Of a stretch of 64,000 nt of DNA, positions 34,874-43,968 are shown one piece after another. How positions within the stretch are numbered: position 1 is the first letter of the stretch; each line of letters opens with the position of its first letter. This stretch comes from Streptomyces sp. ASQP_92 (GTDB lineage Bacteria; Actinomycetota; Actinomycetes; Streptomycetales; Streptomycetaceae). Position numbers and translations under genes: made by a program. Location: contig NZ_JAODUA010000014.1 in the NCBI RefSeq assembly GCF_025399895.1, positions 124,001 to 188,000 on the forward strand, given 5' to 3'. The notes beneath the pieces are model-generated. The model was not told where the DNA came from and searched no databases. It saw nothing but the letters and a program-made list of their open reading frames with translations.

Positions 34874-35287
34874 TCAGTGTTTGCGGAGGAGGGCCTCCTC
34901 GACTGTGGCGTGGGGACGGAAGAGCTCCCTGAGCCCGGTGGCTTCCAGGATCCGCAGGTGCCACGGCCGGACACAGACCAGAGCCAGGCGGCCATCACGT
35001 TCCACAGCCCTGCGCCGCGCCCGGCAGAGCAGGCCGAGGGCGGAACAGTCGAGGAACTGCACGGGCCGCAGATCCACGATCACCTGAGCCCGGGGCGGGG
35101 TGGTGGCGGCGTCGGTGTGCACCTGGACCTTAGGGACGGTGCTCAGGTCGATGGTGCCGCGGAGCTCGACCACGGTGACGCCGTGAAGGCGATAAGTGCG
35201 CGCGTGCTGGTACGAGTCCGGCGTTATCTCCGGCAACGCCATCGAATGGCGCTGCCCTGACGCTGCGTTCGCATCCCGGATGCCCAT
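34874..35287 (-). CDS. STAS-domain anti-sigma factor antagonist
   Basis: 137 residues. TYRLHGVTVVELRGTIDLST is the first STAS strand region; VIVDLRPVQFLDCSALGLLC carries the Ser that is normally phosphorylated by an anti-sigma kinase, within DCSALG. Sits alone in the stress island without an adjacent RsbW-type kinase, so its sigma partner is elsewhere. The start is not certain; an internal ATG (MALPEITPDS) at residue 16 is an alternative. Confidence 0.85.
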   Translation of the reverse strand: MGIRDANAASGQRHSMALPEITPDSYQHARTYRLHGVTVVELRGTIDLSTVPKVQVHTDAATTPPRAQVIVDLRPVQFLDCSALGLLCRARRRAVERDGRLALVCVRPWHLRILEATGLRELFRPHATVEEALLRKH

Positions 35288-35823
35288 GGCGGTTCCTGAC
35301 GTGGGGCCCCCGCTGGCGGGGGGTCGTGGTCATCGGACCGTCACCGGGGGCTGGGGCAACGCTCAACCACCCTAGGAAGTGCGGGAGTTGCAGAAACGTC
35401 AACGCGTCTGATCATCCATCCATACGAGTGAAAGCGGCCCCTTCCTCTTGACACGACCTCGACACCATTCGCCGCGAGCAGAACCAGTGCTCCTCACGGT
35501 GAGGGATGAGCCGGGGCGGATGAGCGACGGCCGGGCCCGGTCGAGTTGGGCATGGGTCGATTGGCCGGAAGCTTCGAGGCGTCGAACGAAGCGGTGTGGG
35601 CAGGGTGGTGGATCCGTTCCTGGACCAGGAGCAGGCGGGACGTGCTGGTGCGGGCGGCGGCCCCCGGGTGGCGCGGCGACAGCAGCGACCGTTCCGGGGT
35701 GACCGCGGGTGCGGGTGCGCCAGTCGGTCCCCAGGCGCTCGCGCCCGGAGCGGTTGCCTCCGGCCAAAGTCGAGCCGGGCAGGGGTCATGCGGGATGCCC
35801 GGGAGTAGGTTCGAAGAGCACTC
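35288..35823. other. intergenic, no gene recognised
   Basis: 536 bp between the STAS gene (transcribed left) and a frameshifted small gene. Long frames on both strands lack protein character. Confidence 0.4.
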
Positions 35824-36073
35824 ATGGACGCGCCGCACAGTGAGCCCATACCCATGGCGAAAGGCCCGAATGGGAGGTGGATCCGGGTCCACAGTGAGTC
35901 GTTGGACCCTGCGCGGTATCGACGTGTTGCAGGACGGCCGCCGCCCGGCCGCGGACGGCGCGGCGGCGGCCTCCTGCGCGAGGAGGTGGGCTCCCCTCCG
36001 CACCCTCCTCGCTCCCCCCGTCCTCGACGGCACCCGGGGTCCGCGGGAATGGCCCCGGCTCGAACTGCCGTGA
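35824..36073 (+). pseudogene. small hypothetical gene with probable 1-base frameshift
   Basis: Frame 1 from the ATG (GAAGAGC upstream) reads MDAPHSEPIPMAKGPNGRWI, then RVHSESLDPARY. The next frame continues VLQDGRRPAADGAAAASCAR, RWAPLRTLLAPPVLDG and PREWPRLELP before the TGA at 36073, which is followed 12 bp on by a strong terminator. Dropping one C near 35918-35926 joins them to one ~82-residue protein. Both halves look protein-like. Could be pseudogenisation or an assembly error. Family unknown. Confidence 0.5.
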
Positions 36074-36084
36074 GGGGACGAAGG

Positions 36085-36120
36085 GCCGGAGTCGCCGCAC
36101 ACGGGTGCGGCGGCTCCGGC
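36085..36120 (+). terminator. hairpin terminator
   Basis: 16-bp stem GCCGGAGTCGCCGCAC / GTGCGGCGGCTCCGGC (one G-U type mismatch) with an ACGG loop, 12 bp after the TGA at 36073. This is the best evidence that a rightward gene ends there. Confidence 0.7.
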
Positions 36121-36347
36121 CACCCCGGCCAAGGGGTGAACGGTGACGCAGGCCCGGGGGCTGGGGGCCAAGAGGCGGTCGGCGCCATCACGCGCCACGG
36201 GATTCGCGTACCGCTCGCCCTTGTGTCCACTAGGCATCGTAGGCCGGACTCGCCGCGAAGCAACCATGCGAATCCGGCCGCTCCCCACCCGCCGCGAGCG
36301 AGATCCCACCGGTTGTCCCGCACCGGTGGAGAAGCCCCATCGGGGGG

Positions 36348-37238
36348 TCATCCACGCGGAACGACGGCGACGGGGCAGCCGGCGTGATGGAGCACGGCGT
36401 GCGTCACGGGACCCGTGTGCAGGCCGAGCGGCGCCGAGTACGGCCGCCGGCCGACGATCAGGAGCCCGGCATCGGACGCCGCGTGCAGGAGCCGCTCCGC
36501 GGTGAGGCCCGGAGCGACGGACTCTTTGACGCCGACCTCGGCGTACTTCGCCCGCCAGGGCTGGAGGAGTTCCGTGAGCGTGCGTGCCTTCTCCTTCATG
36601 CGCTCCGGCTCGCCCGGTGACGCGTACCGCGTCGAGGCGAATCCGTATGCGTCCGGGCTGTCGTACGCGTGGACGACGTGCAGGTCCGCACGCCTGACCC
36701 GGGCGGCTTCGAAGGCGAACTCGATCAGCCCCTGGCACGGGCGGTCCAGATCGAGGCCCACGACGACGTCACGGGGCCGGGACCGCGCTTCGACGGCCTC
36801 CGGGGGCTCGATCTCCGGCTGCGGTTCGGCCCGCACGAGCACGACGGGCCGCTGCGTCCTGGCGATGACGCCCTGCGAGACCCAGCCGAGCAGGAAGCCT
36901 GCGAGCCTGCCCAACCCCTGTGATCCGAGGACCAGCAGTTCCGTCCATCCCGCGGCGGCGAGCAGAGCGGTGAGCGGTTCGCTTGATGCGTGGTCCTGGG
37001 TGATGTGCAGCCCGGGATGCAGCTTGCCGGCCCGGTCGGCCTCCGCGCGCAGGACTCGTCCTTCCCAGTACCGTTCGGCCTCGTTCGCCGCCGCGGACGC
37101 GGAGGGCTGTGGTTTCCACGGCCATGCGTGCACCAGGTGCAGGGGCCGCCCGCGGTGCTGGGCCTCCCGGGCCGCCCAGTCGACGGCGGCGCGGCTCTCC
37201 GGAGATCCGTCGACACCTGCGGTCACCGGCCGGATCAT
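36348..37238 (-). CDS. tandem universal stress protein (UspA family)
   Basis: 296 residues, two Usp domains. The first begins RPVTAGVDGSPESRAAVDWA and has an ATP-type loop in LVLGSQGLGRLAGFLLG; the second begins DVVVGLDLDRPCQGLIEF and has LIVGRRPYSAPLGLHTGPVT. Second-domain glycine spacing is intact enough to suggest nucleotide binding. Start at 37238; the frame continues upstream without a ribosome site. Typical of Streptomyces dormancy/hypoxia islands, next to phosphoketolase. Confidence 0.88.
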   Translation of the reverse strand: MIRPVTAGVDGSPESRAAVDWAAREAQHRGRPLHLVHAWPWKPQPSASAAANEAERYWEGRVLRAEADRAGKLHPGLHITQDHASSEPLTALLAAAGWTELLVLGSQGLGRLAGFLLGWVSQGVIARTQRPVVLVRAEPQPEIEPPEAVEARSRPRDVVVGLDLDRPCQGLIEFAFEAARVRRADLHVVHAYDSPDAYGFASTRYASPGEPERMKEKARTLTELLQPWRAKYAEVGVKESVAPGLTAERLLHAASDAGLLIVGRRPYSAPLGLHTGPVTHAVLHHAGCPVAVVPRG

Positions 37239-37359
37239 GACCCCGCCCCCCACACTGCCGCGGAGCCCCCCTGTTCCCTGCGCGTGGGGACGAGCCGAGG
37301 GGGACAGCCTCCTCGTACGCCCCCCACGCCCTCCTTCGACGCCGGGACGTCGGCGGCGC

Positions 37360-39738
37360 TCAGTTCCAGGTCCATTCGGCGACTTCGGGGAGATCGGTGC
37401 CGTGTTCCCGGATCCAGGCGTGGTGCCGCAGCCGGGTGTCCGCGAGTTCCTGTCGTATGCTCCCGGCGCGCACCGCCAGGCCCGGGACGCGGTCGATGAC
37501 GTCCATGGCCAGGCGGTAGCGGTCGAGGTCATTGCGTACGACCATGTCGAAGGGCGTGGTGGTGGATCCCTCCTCCTTGTAGCCGCGAACGTGGAAATGG
37601 GCATGCCCGGTGCGGCGGTAGGCCAGGCGGTGGATCAGCCACGGGTAGCCGTGATAAGCGAAGACGACCGGTTTGTCGGCGGTGAACAGCGCGTCGAACT
37701 CCGCGTCCGCCATGCCGTGAGGATGCTCCTGGGCGGGGAGCAGCCGGGCCAGGTCCACCACGTTGACGACGCGTACGGCCAGATCCGGTAGGTGGCGGCG
37801 GAGCAGCCGTGCGGCGGCCAGCACCTCCAGGGTCGGCACGTCGCCCGCACAGGCGAGCACGACGTCGGGTTCGCCGCCGGTCTCGGTGCCGGCCCAGTCC
37901 CAGATCCCGGCGCCCCGTGCGCAGTGCCCTCGGGCCTCGTCGAGCGTCAGCCAGTCGAAGCAGGGCTGCTTGCCCGCGACGACCACGTTGACGTAGTCGC
38001 GGGAGCGCAGCACGTGGTCCGCCACCACGAGCAGGGTGTTGGCATCCGGGGGGAGGTAGACCCGCACGACCTCGGGGGACTTGTTGAGCACGTGGTCGAT
38101 GAAGCCCGGGTCCTGGTGCGAAAAGCCGTTGTTGTCCTGCCGCCACACATGCGAGGTGAGCAGGTAGTTGAGGGAGGCGATGGGGCGGCGCCACGGAATC
38201 CGGCGTGCGGTGCGCAGCCATTTGATGTGCTGGTTGACCATCGAGTCCACGATGTGGACGAAGGCTTCGTAGCAGGAGAACACCCCGTGCCGACCGGTGA
38301 GGAGATAGCCCTCGAGCCAGCCCTGGCAGGTGTGTTCGGACAGGATCTCCATCACACGGCCGTGCCGGTCCAGGTTCTCGTCCACCGCCAGCGTCTTCTC
38401 CTGCCATGCCTTGCCCGTGGCCCGGTACACGTCCTGGAGACGGTTGGAGGCCGTCTCGTCCGGGCCGAACAGCCTGAAGTCGCGTCGTCCTGCCGTACGC
38501 GCCATGACTGTCTCCAGCAGACCTCCCAGGACCCGGGTGGGTTCGTGCTGCATCGTGCCCGGCTTGTCGACCGGCACGGCATACCCCTCGAGGGACGGCA
38601 TGGGGAGGTCGCGTACCAGCAGGCCGCCGTTGGTGTGCACGCTCGCGCCGAGGCGATGTGCTCCCTCGGGTATGTACTCCAGCACCTGCGCGCGTGGGCG
38701 GCCCTGGTCGTCGAAGAGCTCACGCGGCCGGTAGGAGCGCAGCCACTGTTCCAACTGCTCCAGGTGGCGCGGGTTTTCGCGGACCGCGGCGAGGGGGACT
38801 TGATGGGCGCGCCAGGTGCCCTCCACGAGAAGACCGTCGACCTCGGCCGGGCCGGTCCAGCCCTTGGGCGTGCGCAGAACGATCACCGGCCAGCGGTGGC
38901 GTTCGGTGACGCCCTCGCGGCGGGCCCCGTGCTGGATGGCCTCGATGCGGCTGACCGCGGCGTCCATGGCTTGCGCCATGGCACCGTGGACGTGGAGCGG
39001 GTCGTCGCCCTCGACGTGGAGCGGGTCGTGGCCCAGCCCACGTAACAGGTCGTCGAGTTCGCCGACGGGGAGTCGGGCGAGTATCGAGGGGTTGGCGATC
39101 TTGTACCCGTTGAGGTGAAGGATCGGCAGGACCGCGCCGTCGTGGACCGGGTCGAGGAACTTGTTGGAGTGCCAGGAGGCTGCCAGCGGCCCGGTCTCGG
39201 CCTCCCCGTCACCGATCACGCAGGCGACCAGCAGGTGTGGATTGTCGAGCGCGGCACCGTAGGCGTGGGAGAGCGAGTAGCCGAGCTCACCGCCCTCGTG
39301 AATCGATCCGGGGGTCTGCGGCGCGACATGGCTGGGCACTCCGCCCGGGAAGGAGAACTGGCGGAACAGCAGCGCCATGCCCTCCGCGTCACGGCTGACA
39401 TCCGGGTACGTCTGCGAATAGCTGCCCTCCAGCCAGGAGTTGGCGAGGACGGCCGGCCCCCCGTGGCCGGGCCCCCAGACACAGAGGGCAGCCATGTCGT
39501 GGTTCTTGATCACGCGGTTGAGGTGGGTGTGCACGAGGTTGAGACCGGGCGAAGTACCCCAGTGGCCCAGCAGCCTCGGCTTGATGTGCTCCGGACGGAG
39601 CGGCTCGTCGAGCAGCGGGTTGGCCATCAGGTAGATCTGGCCGACGGTCAGGTAATTCGCCGCGCGCCAGTGCGCGTCGAGCGCCAACAGCTCCTTGTCG
39701 CTCAGGTAGTTGGCTGATTCCTGCTCGCTGTCGGGCAT
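37360..39738 (-). CDS. xfp: phosphoketolase (xylulose-5-phosphate/fructose-6-phosphate)
   Basis: 792 residues, the normal length. TPP-binding site includes VIGDGEAETGPLAASWHSNK and HLNGYKIANPSI. GYKEEGSTTTPFDM and DRYRLAMDVIDRVPGLA are typical C-terminal blocks. Cleaves xylulose-5-P (and F6P) with phosphate to acetyl-P plus glyceraldehyde-3-P or erythrose-4-P, feeding acetyl-P without net carbon loss. Start at 39738 (MPDSEQESANYLSDKELLAL); the frame extends 340 bp upstream but the extra part is not family sequence. Confidence 0.95.
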   Translation of the reverse strand: MPDSEQESANYLSDKELLALDAHWRAANYLTVGQIYLMANPLLDEPLRPEHIKPRLLGHWGTSPGLNLVHTHLNRVIKNHDMAALCVWGPGHGGPAVLANSWLEGSYSQTYPDVSRDAEGMALLFRQFSFPGGVPSHVAPQTPGSIHEGGELGYSLSHAYGAALDNPHLLVACVIGDGEAETGPLAASWHSNKFLDPVHDGAVLPILHLNGYKIANPSILARLPVGELDDLLRGLGHDPLHVEGDDPLHVHGAMAQAMDAAVSRIEAIQHGARREGVTERHRWPVIVLRTPKGWTGPAEVDGLLVEGTWRAHQVPLAAVRENPRHLEQLEQWLRSYRPRELFDDQGRPRAQVLEYIPEGAHRLGASVHTNGGLLVRDLPMPSLEGYAVPVDKPGTMQHEPTRVLGGLLETVMARTAGRRDFRLFGPDETASNRLQDVYRATGKAWQEKTLAVDENLDRHGRVMEILSEHTCQGWLEGYLLTGRHGVFSCYEAFVHIVDSMVNQHIKWLRTARRIPWRRPIASLNYLLTSHVWRQDNNGFSHQDPGFIDHVLNKSPEVVRVYLPPDANTLLVVADHVLRSRDYVNVVVAGKQPCFDWLTLDEARGHCARGAGIWDWAGTETGGEPDVVLACAGDVPTLEVLAAARLLRRHLPDLAVRVVNVVDLARLLPAQEHPHGMADAEFDALFTADKPVVFAYHGYPWLIHRLAYRRTGHAHFHVRGYKEEGSTTTPFDMVVRNDLDRYRLAMDVIDRVPGLAVRAGSIRQELADTRLRHHAWIREHGTDLPEVAEWTWN

Positions 39739-40286
39739 GTCCTGGTTCCTCCATCTGTGGCCGCCTGGAGTGGTGAAGCGGTGCTGAACGGGCGGCCGGG
39801 CGCACCAGCAGACGATGGTGCCGTGGGAGCGGTGGGCCCGGGGTGGGGCGGGAGCGGGTAGTGGCGCGCTCGCCGGCATCGCTCCGGGCCGTGTGACCGG
39901 CCACATTGGCGACCAGTGCGTCGAAGAAGCGCGGGAGGCAGCGGCTGGAAGCCCCGCGTGTCGGCCGGCGAGGTGAACGGGAGCGGAGCGCGGTCCGGAC
40001 GAGCGGTCCCGCGGGCGGCCGGGGTCAGGCCGGCCCGGCACGCGCATCGACGCATCGGCCACCTCCCGGAGCGGAATCACGCGGTTGCAGCCGGGTCCGG
40101 GGCCACTCGACAGCCTAGCTCTGCCCCTTGATTACCGGCACCGTCAGTATCGGCCTGGTGCCTGCCGGTGCTACCCGTGCTGCCCAGTGAACACGGCCGG
40201 CGTCGGCGCGCCGCGGAGCCCCCGAGGGCCCTGCTCCGTGCCCCTGTCGGCCCGCGGCCCCCTCGGAAAGCTCGGTCCGGGCTTGG
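39739..40286. other. intergenic upstream of phosphoketolase
   Basis: 548 bp. Must hold the phosphoketolase promoter (leftward); nothing else recognised. Frames on both strands lack protein character. Confidence 0.4.
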
Positions 40287-40454
40287 TCAGCGCACCCGGC
40301 CCCGCCCGGAGTGGCGCCATCGCAACGCGAGATGAACCAACGCGCCGGCGAACAGCACGATCGCGATGAACAGCAGATACAGCAGCCCATGGGCCAGCAC
40401 GCCGATGAAGCCGAGCACGATCGCAGCGATGACCAGGAGCAGGAAGAAGACCAT
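40287..40454 (-). CDS. 55-residue hydrophobic membrane protein
   Basis: MVFFLLLVIAAIVLGFIGVL then AHGLLYLLFIAIVLFAGALV, two membrane helices with a basic tail RWRHSGRGRVR. Same size and design as the gene at 29787. GAGGAGG lies ~10 nt before the ATG. Likely a stress-associated membrane peptide. Confidence 0.7.
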   Translation of the reverse strand: MVFFLLLVIAAIVLGFIGVLAHGLLYLLFIAIVLFAGALVHLALRWRHSGRGRVR

Positions 40455-40486
40455 GACGCCGACGCCTCCTCGGCCGATTCCGGGCG

Positions 40487-40843
40487 CTAGCGACGGCCGA
40501 GCTGCCGCTCGCCGCCGGCACCGGGTTGGTAGGCCATGCCGTAGTGGGCGAACACCGCCGCTTCGTCCTCGGCGGGCAACACGTCGTCCGTGCCGATCGC
40601 CGGGCACTTCTTCACGAGCGCCTTTGCGTAGGCGACCTTCACATAGCCCGGTCCCACGATCGCGCCGTCCAGGGGTACGAAGACCAGGCGGTGGCGCGTG
40701 GGCAGACCGATCTGGACCGTGGCCATCGCCGGTTCATCGGTACGCGTGTCCACATAGACCGCCTCCAACGAGCCGATCCCGTGCCCGTCCGGGTCCATGA
40801 CGGCCTGTGTACGCCACTCGCGGATATCCGCGGCCTTGATCAT
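40487..40843 (-). CDS. PRC-barrel domain protein
   Basis: 118 residues. MIKAADIREWRTQAVMDPDG, then HGIGSLEAVYVDTRTDEPAM: the PRC-barrel beta pattern found in ribosome maturation and photosystem proteins. VPLDGAIVGPGYVKVAYAKA and AEDEAAVFAHYGMAY follow. Common stress-island protein in Streptomyces; ligand unknown. A second, broken PRC-barrel gene lies at 42539. Confidence 0.8.
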   Translation of the reverse strand: MIKAADIREWRTQAVMDPDGHGIGSLEAVYVDTRTDEPAMATVQIGLPTRHRLVFVPLDGAIVGPGYVKVAYAKALVKKCPAIGTDDVLPAEDEAAVFAHYGMAYQPGAGGERQLGRR

Positions 40844-41121
40844 CCTTACCCCATCTGTTGCCACAACGGTGACTCCGGGTTCACTTCTCAAGTCTGCGCG
40901 CACTCGTCCTTCAGCACCACAGGGCTCCCAATCCAGCGGAAACGTCCTCCCGGCCGTCGCACCGCCGGAACCGTCGGGGCGAGGGCAGGCCGTGAGCACC
41001 GGGACTCCCTCCCGCGTCGGATGTCCGGCGCGTCATCGAACCGCTGGGAGGCGGGGCGGCCAGGCACCCGTGCCGCGGCTGGACCCCCGTGGTGCCCCAA
41101 GGGAAGCGTCCGGCCGGATTG

Positions 41122-41550
41122 TCAGGGGGCCAGCATGCGGACCGTGAGCTCCCGGTACTCCTGGAGGGCGATGCGCAGTGCCTCGCTCTCGACTCGGTTC
41201 TCCTGCCTTTGCCAGTTCGCGCGCAAGGTGCCCTGCTGGCGTGCCGCGAGAGCGTTCGTCAGGCAGGTAACCATGTCGGCGAGCGCGTTGTCGGCCGCCT
41301 CCACGGCCCGATGCGGGGTGTCGACGAAGTTGTCGACGGCCCGCTGGAGACGAGTGGCCAGCTCCTCCCGTTCATCCGCCGAGAGGAGTCGGTGTTCCGT
41401 CACCTGGGTGCGTAGCGCGTTGGCGGATCCGGTGCGCCCGTCTCCTGGAGCCTGGGCCGGCTCGGTTCCGGTTGTCTGTGACGCGCGGCGTGTGGTGCGG
41501 TCCGAAGGATCAGCCTTGGGCTGCCGTGCGCGTTCGGAGTCGTACAGCAT
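41122..41550 (-). CDS. hypothetical helical protein, paralogue of 30791-31228
   Basis: 142 residues. A variable hydrophilic N-terminus is followed by SADEREELATRLQRAVDNFV, DTPHRAVEAADNALADMVTC and LRIALQEYRELTVRMLAP. The three blocks align with those of the protein at 30791-31228. GAGGAAAG lies ~10 nt upstream. Function unknown; probably helical-bundle, perhaps dimeric. Confidence 0.7.
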   Translation of the reverse strand: MLYDSERARQPKADPSDRTTRRASQTTGTEPAQAPGDGRTGSANALRTQVTEHRLLSADEREELATRLQRAVDNFVDTPHRAVEAADNALADMVTCLTNALAARQQGTLRANWQRQENRVESEALRIALQEYRELTVRMLAP

Positions 41551-42022
41551 TACGTGCCACTTTCCTCTGTTTGGTGTCAGCCGTCGATGGTGCACATGGG
41601 GCCGGAGCCGCCGGCCGCGGGGCGAACGGTGTCGGGCCCGAGTCGACGGGCCACCGGCCGAGCGTACGGGGAGGATACGCCGGGCCCCGACCATGAACCG
41701 CCGCCGAATCCCCGACTCGGGCGACGTCTTGGCGCTCACAGGCCGCGACAGCGGTCGCTCCACAAGATCAGGGTCCCCGCCGCGTGGCAGGGCCGCGACT
41801 CCTGTTGTCCGCAGGGTCCAGGCGAAACAGAACGGAGGCACGCCGTCCGGATGATCCGGGAAGTCATGGCCTCACGCCGTACCTGGCAGTCAACTCCCCG
41901 TGCTCCGCCCTGTCAACGCGACCGCGATACGGCCGGGTTCGCGGGTCGGGGCAGGGACGAGACGAAGCGGGCTCGGTGGCCTCTTCCTTGCGCGGCGGCT
42001 CAGCGGGGCCATTGACAGGACA
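41551..42022. other. intergenic, left part of duplicated leader
   Basis: No gene recognised. The GGCAGTCAACTCCCCGTGC block at 41885 matches GGCAGTCAACTCCCGTGCGG at 29401. Confidence 0.4.
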
Positions 42023-42160
42023 TCGGGAGCGGCGTTGAGTGACGGACAGGGCACTGGGCCGTGACGTTCCGGGATTGCCGGGAGTCTCCTCCCACCCCTC
42101 GCTTCGCCAAGACCCCGCGAAACGCAGAGCGCACTCCTGCGAAGCGGAGGTCCGCCCGTG
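42023..42160 (+). repeat. duplicated non-coding leader, copy 2
   Basis: Related block by block to 29640-29789 (see there), ending in GCGGAGGTCC and a GTG at 42158. Unlike copy 1, it leads to no recognisable membrane gene. Confidence 0.75.
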
Positions 42161-42489
42161 TTTCCGTGGTTCGTACCGCATCAGCCACCGGCGGCCACCG
42201 CAGGTCCGTCCACCACCACGGGACGGGCGGCGTACGCCGAGAGACTTCTCCCGGCGCCTCACCCGCACGAGCAGAGGGACCGTCACCCCCTTCGCCGTCA
42301 ACTCGGCAAGGGCGCCCAGCCGTTGGCTGGATGGCCGAGGGAAGGCACGGGCCGAGCCATCGACGACAGGCGGCTCCAGGGGATGGGCCGCCGTCGATAG
42401 GCCGGGGCCGACCGGGAACGAGTCGGCGAGAAGAAGACCAAGGAAATCTTCGGACCCGAAATTCAACTCGCTTCGCAGGAACCGTAGTT
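42158..42489 (+). pseudogene. possible decayed gene behind leader copy 2
   Basis: A ribosome-site-preceded GTG opens a frame (MFPWFVPHQPPAATAGPSTT) that stops at 42400. After the stop, the same frame reads ADRERVGEKKTKEIFGPEIQ to a TAG at ~42485. The second part looks like genuine protein, the first is ambiguous. Best read as remnant of a gene once driven by the duplicated leader. Confidence 0.35.
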
Positions 42490-42511
42490 GAGGGTCCCTA
42501 CAAGGACCCTC
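42490..42511. promoter_or_regulatory. inverted repeat before the PRC-barrel gene
   Basis: GAGGGTCC, 6-nt CTACAA spacer, GGACCCTC; 28 bp before the GTG at 42539. Either a 5'-UTR hairpin or an operator; also could act as a terminator for the decayed upstream gene. Confidence 0.5.
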
Positions 42512-42538
42512 CCGCCCCCGACGAGAAGGAGCACTTCC

Positions 42539-42901
42539 GTGAACGAGAACGTGTGGGCGTACCGGCCCGTGACCGCGCACCAGGCGGGCATGGACCTGAC
42601 CTGATACAAGGTCGAGGCGAGTGACGGCAGCATCGGCAAGGTCGACAAACACTCCGAGGACGTCGACGCCGCGTACATCGTCGTCGACACCGCACCATGG
42701 ATCTTCGGCAAGCAGGTCCTCCTGCCGGCCGGCGTCGTGGCGCGCGTCGACCCCACGCAGAAGAAGATCTACGTAGACCGCACCAAGGACCAGATCAAGA
42801 ACGCACCCGAGTTCGACAAGGAAAAACACCTCGGCAACCCCGACTACCACCAGCAGGTGGGCACCTACTACGCGCACCCGCGTCCGCGCCCGATGATGTA
42901 G
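42539..42901 (+). pseudogene. PRC-barrel protein gene with in-frame TGA at codon 22
   Basis: GTG with AAGGAG ~7 nt upstream opens VNENVWAYRPVTAHQAGMDL-T, then TGA (42602-42604), then the same frame continues YKVEASDGSIGKVDKHSEDV, DAAYIVVDTAPWIFGKQVLL and PAGVVARVDPTQKKIYVDRT to a TAG at 42899. All 98 codons after the TGA are open and match the family. In related proteins this place is usually Gly in LTGYKVEA, so GGA to TGA would be a single G-to-T change. Could be a recent pseudogene, recoding, or a base-call error. No in-frame start exists soon after the stop. Confidence 0.8.
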
Positions 42902-43404
42902 GCGCATCGGCGGTCCCGCCGCGATGACGCGCCGGGCGTCCGGCCCCAGCGGTCGGACGTTCGGCACCCGCCGTCGCCGGTGAGGACGGCCCGGCGACTG
43001 ACGACGACCAGTACGGCTGACCTCGTCCGGTCAGGAACGGACGCCTCGACGGGAAAGGCGCCGGCCCTGGCTCCGATGGCCCCTGTCCCGGGGCGCCCAG
43101 CCCGGCCGGGTCCGCCCCCCCTCGCCCCAGCCCGGACCGTTCGGTACCTCCAACTCCCGTGCGTGTCAGAGGAGTTCAGCGGCCCCTCCGGGCGCTCTCG
43201 CGGCGCGGACGGTCCCGGAACCGACCCGCCTGAGGGACGATTCCCACACCGCCGCACCAGTCCCCACCCGCCCGTCCCCGCCGAGGAGTACGGTTGAGGC
43301 ATCGGGAGCACTTCGCACTCCGGCCTTCACGCCTACGTCGTTCCCGGTGAGCCAAAACACCGGGTGTCGTCCCTGGACATTGCCCCCGGAGACAGGTCCG
43401 CGCC
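42902..43404. other. intergenic, no gene recognised
   Basis: 503 bp before the DUF5994-like gene. Long frames are shadows in Arg/Gly/Pro-rich composition; none has a convincing start and domain. Confidence 0.4.
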
Positions 43405-43968
43405 ATGTCCGCGACCACGCCCGACCGGCACTTCCCGCAGCGCGAACTCTCCGCGCGCGTTGCACTGAAAGCACCCGGCGCCTCCCCCGGACTTCTGGAC
43501 GGTGCCTGGTGGCCCCGCTCCCGCGACCTGTTGCGTGAACTGCCCGCGCTGATCGACGTATTGGACCCGCGCTGGGCCCGGATCACTCACATCTCCGTGA
43601 ATCCCCGACTCTGGCCCGTCGTCCCGCGAAAGATCCCCGTGACCGGACACGTGGTGAAGGCCGGCTGGTTCAAGGCCGAGCAGGATCCGCACAAGCTGCT
43701 CCTGCTGTCCTACACGGCCGGACGCTGGGACCTCCTCGTCGTCCCACCGGAGACCCCCGCCCCCGCGGCCGCTCGGCTGATGGCCGCCGCGACCGACGGC
43801 ACCGGCCCCCAGCTCACCGCGAGCGGCCTGATGGCCGCGGAGGCGGCCCGCCACGACACGACGGCCGTCGACCGGATCCAGGACCGCGAGGAGGCGTGGG
43901 AGTACGAGGGCGGCGCCTCCTCGACCTACGCCGTCATCCCGGTCAGTCGCCTGCCGGTGGGGATGTGA
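43405..43968 (+). CDS. DUF5994-like protein
   Basis: 187 residues. LDGAWWPRSRDLLRELPALI, a WARITHISVNPRLWPVVPRK stretch and LLLLSYTAGRWDLLVVPPET are the conserved blocks. The paralogue at 45759 keeps DGAWWPRS, W(P/A)xI, and RWDLLVVPP. Small actinobacterial family typical of Streptomyces stress clusters, function unknown. GTGA coupling to the next gene. Confidence 0.8.
   Translation: MSATTPDRHFPQRELSARVALKAPGASPGLLDGAWWPRSRDLLRELPALIDVLDPRWARITHISVNPRLWPVVPRKIPVTGHVVKAGWFKAEQDPHKLLLLSYTAGRWDLLVVPPETPAPAAARLMAAATDGTGPQLTASGLMAAEAARHDTTAVDRIQDREEAWEYEGGASSTYAVIPVSRLPVGM

Noticed and set aside
37360..40080. 906-residue phosphoketolase with N-terminal extension
   Set aside because: The extra ~114 residues have no family character or ribosome site; the normal start MPDSEQES at 39738 fits.
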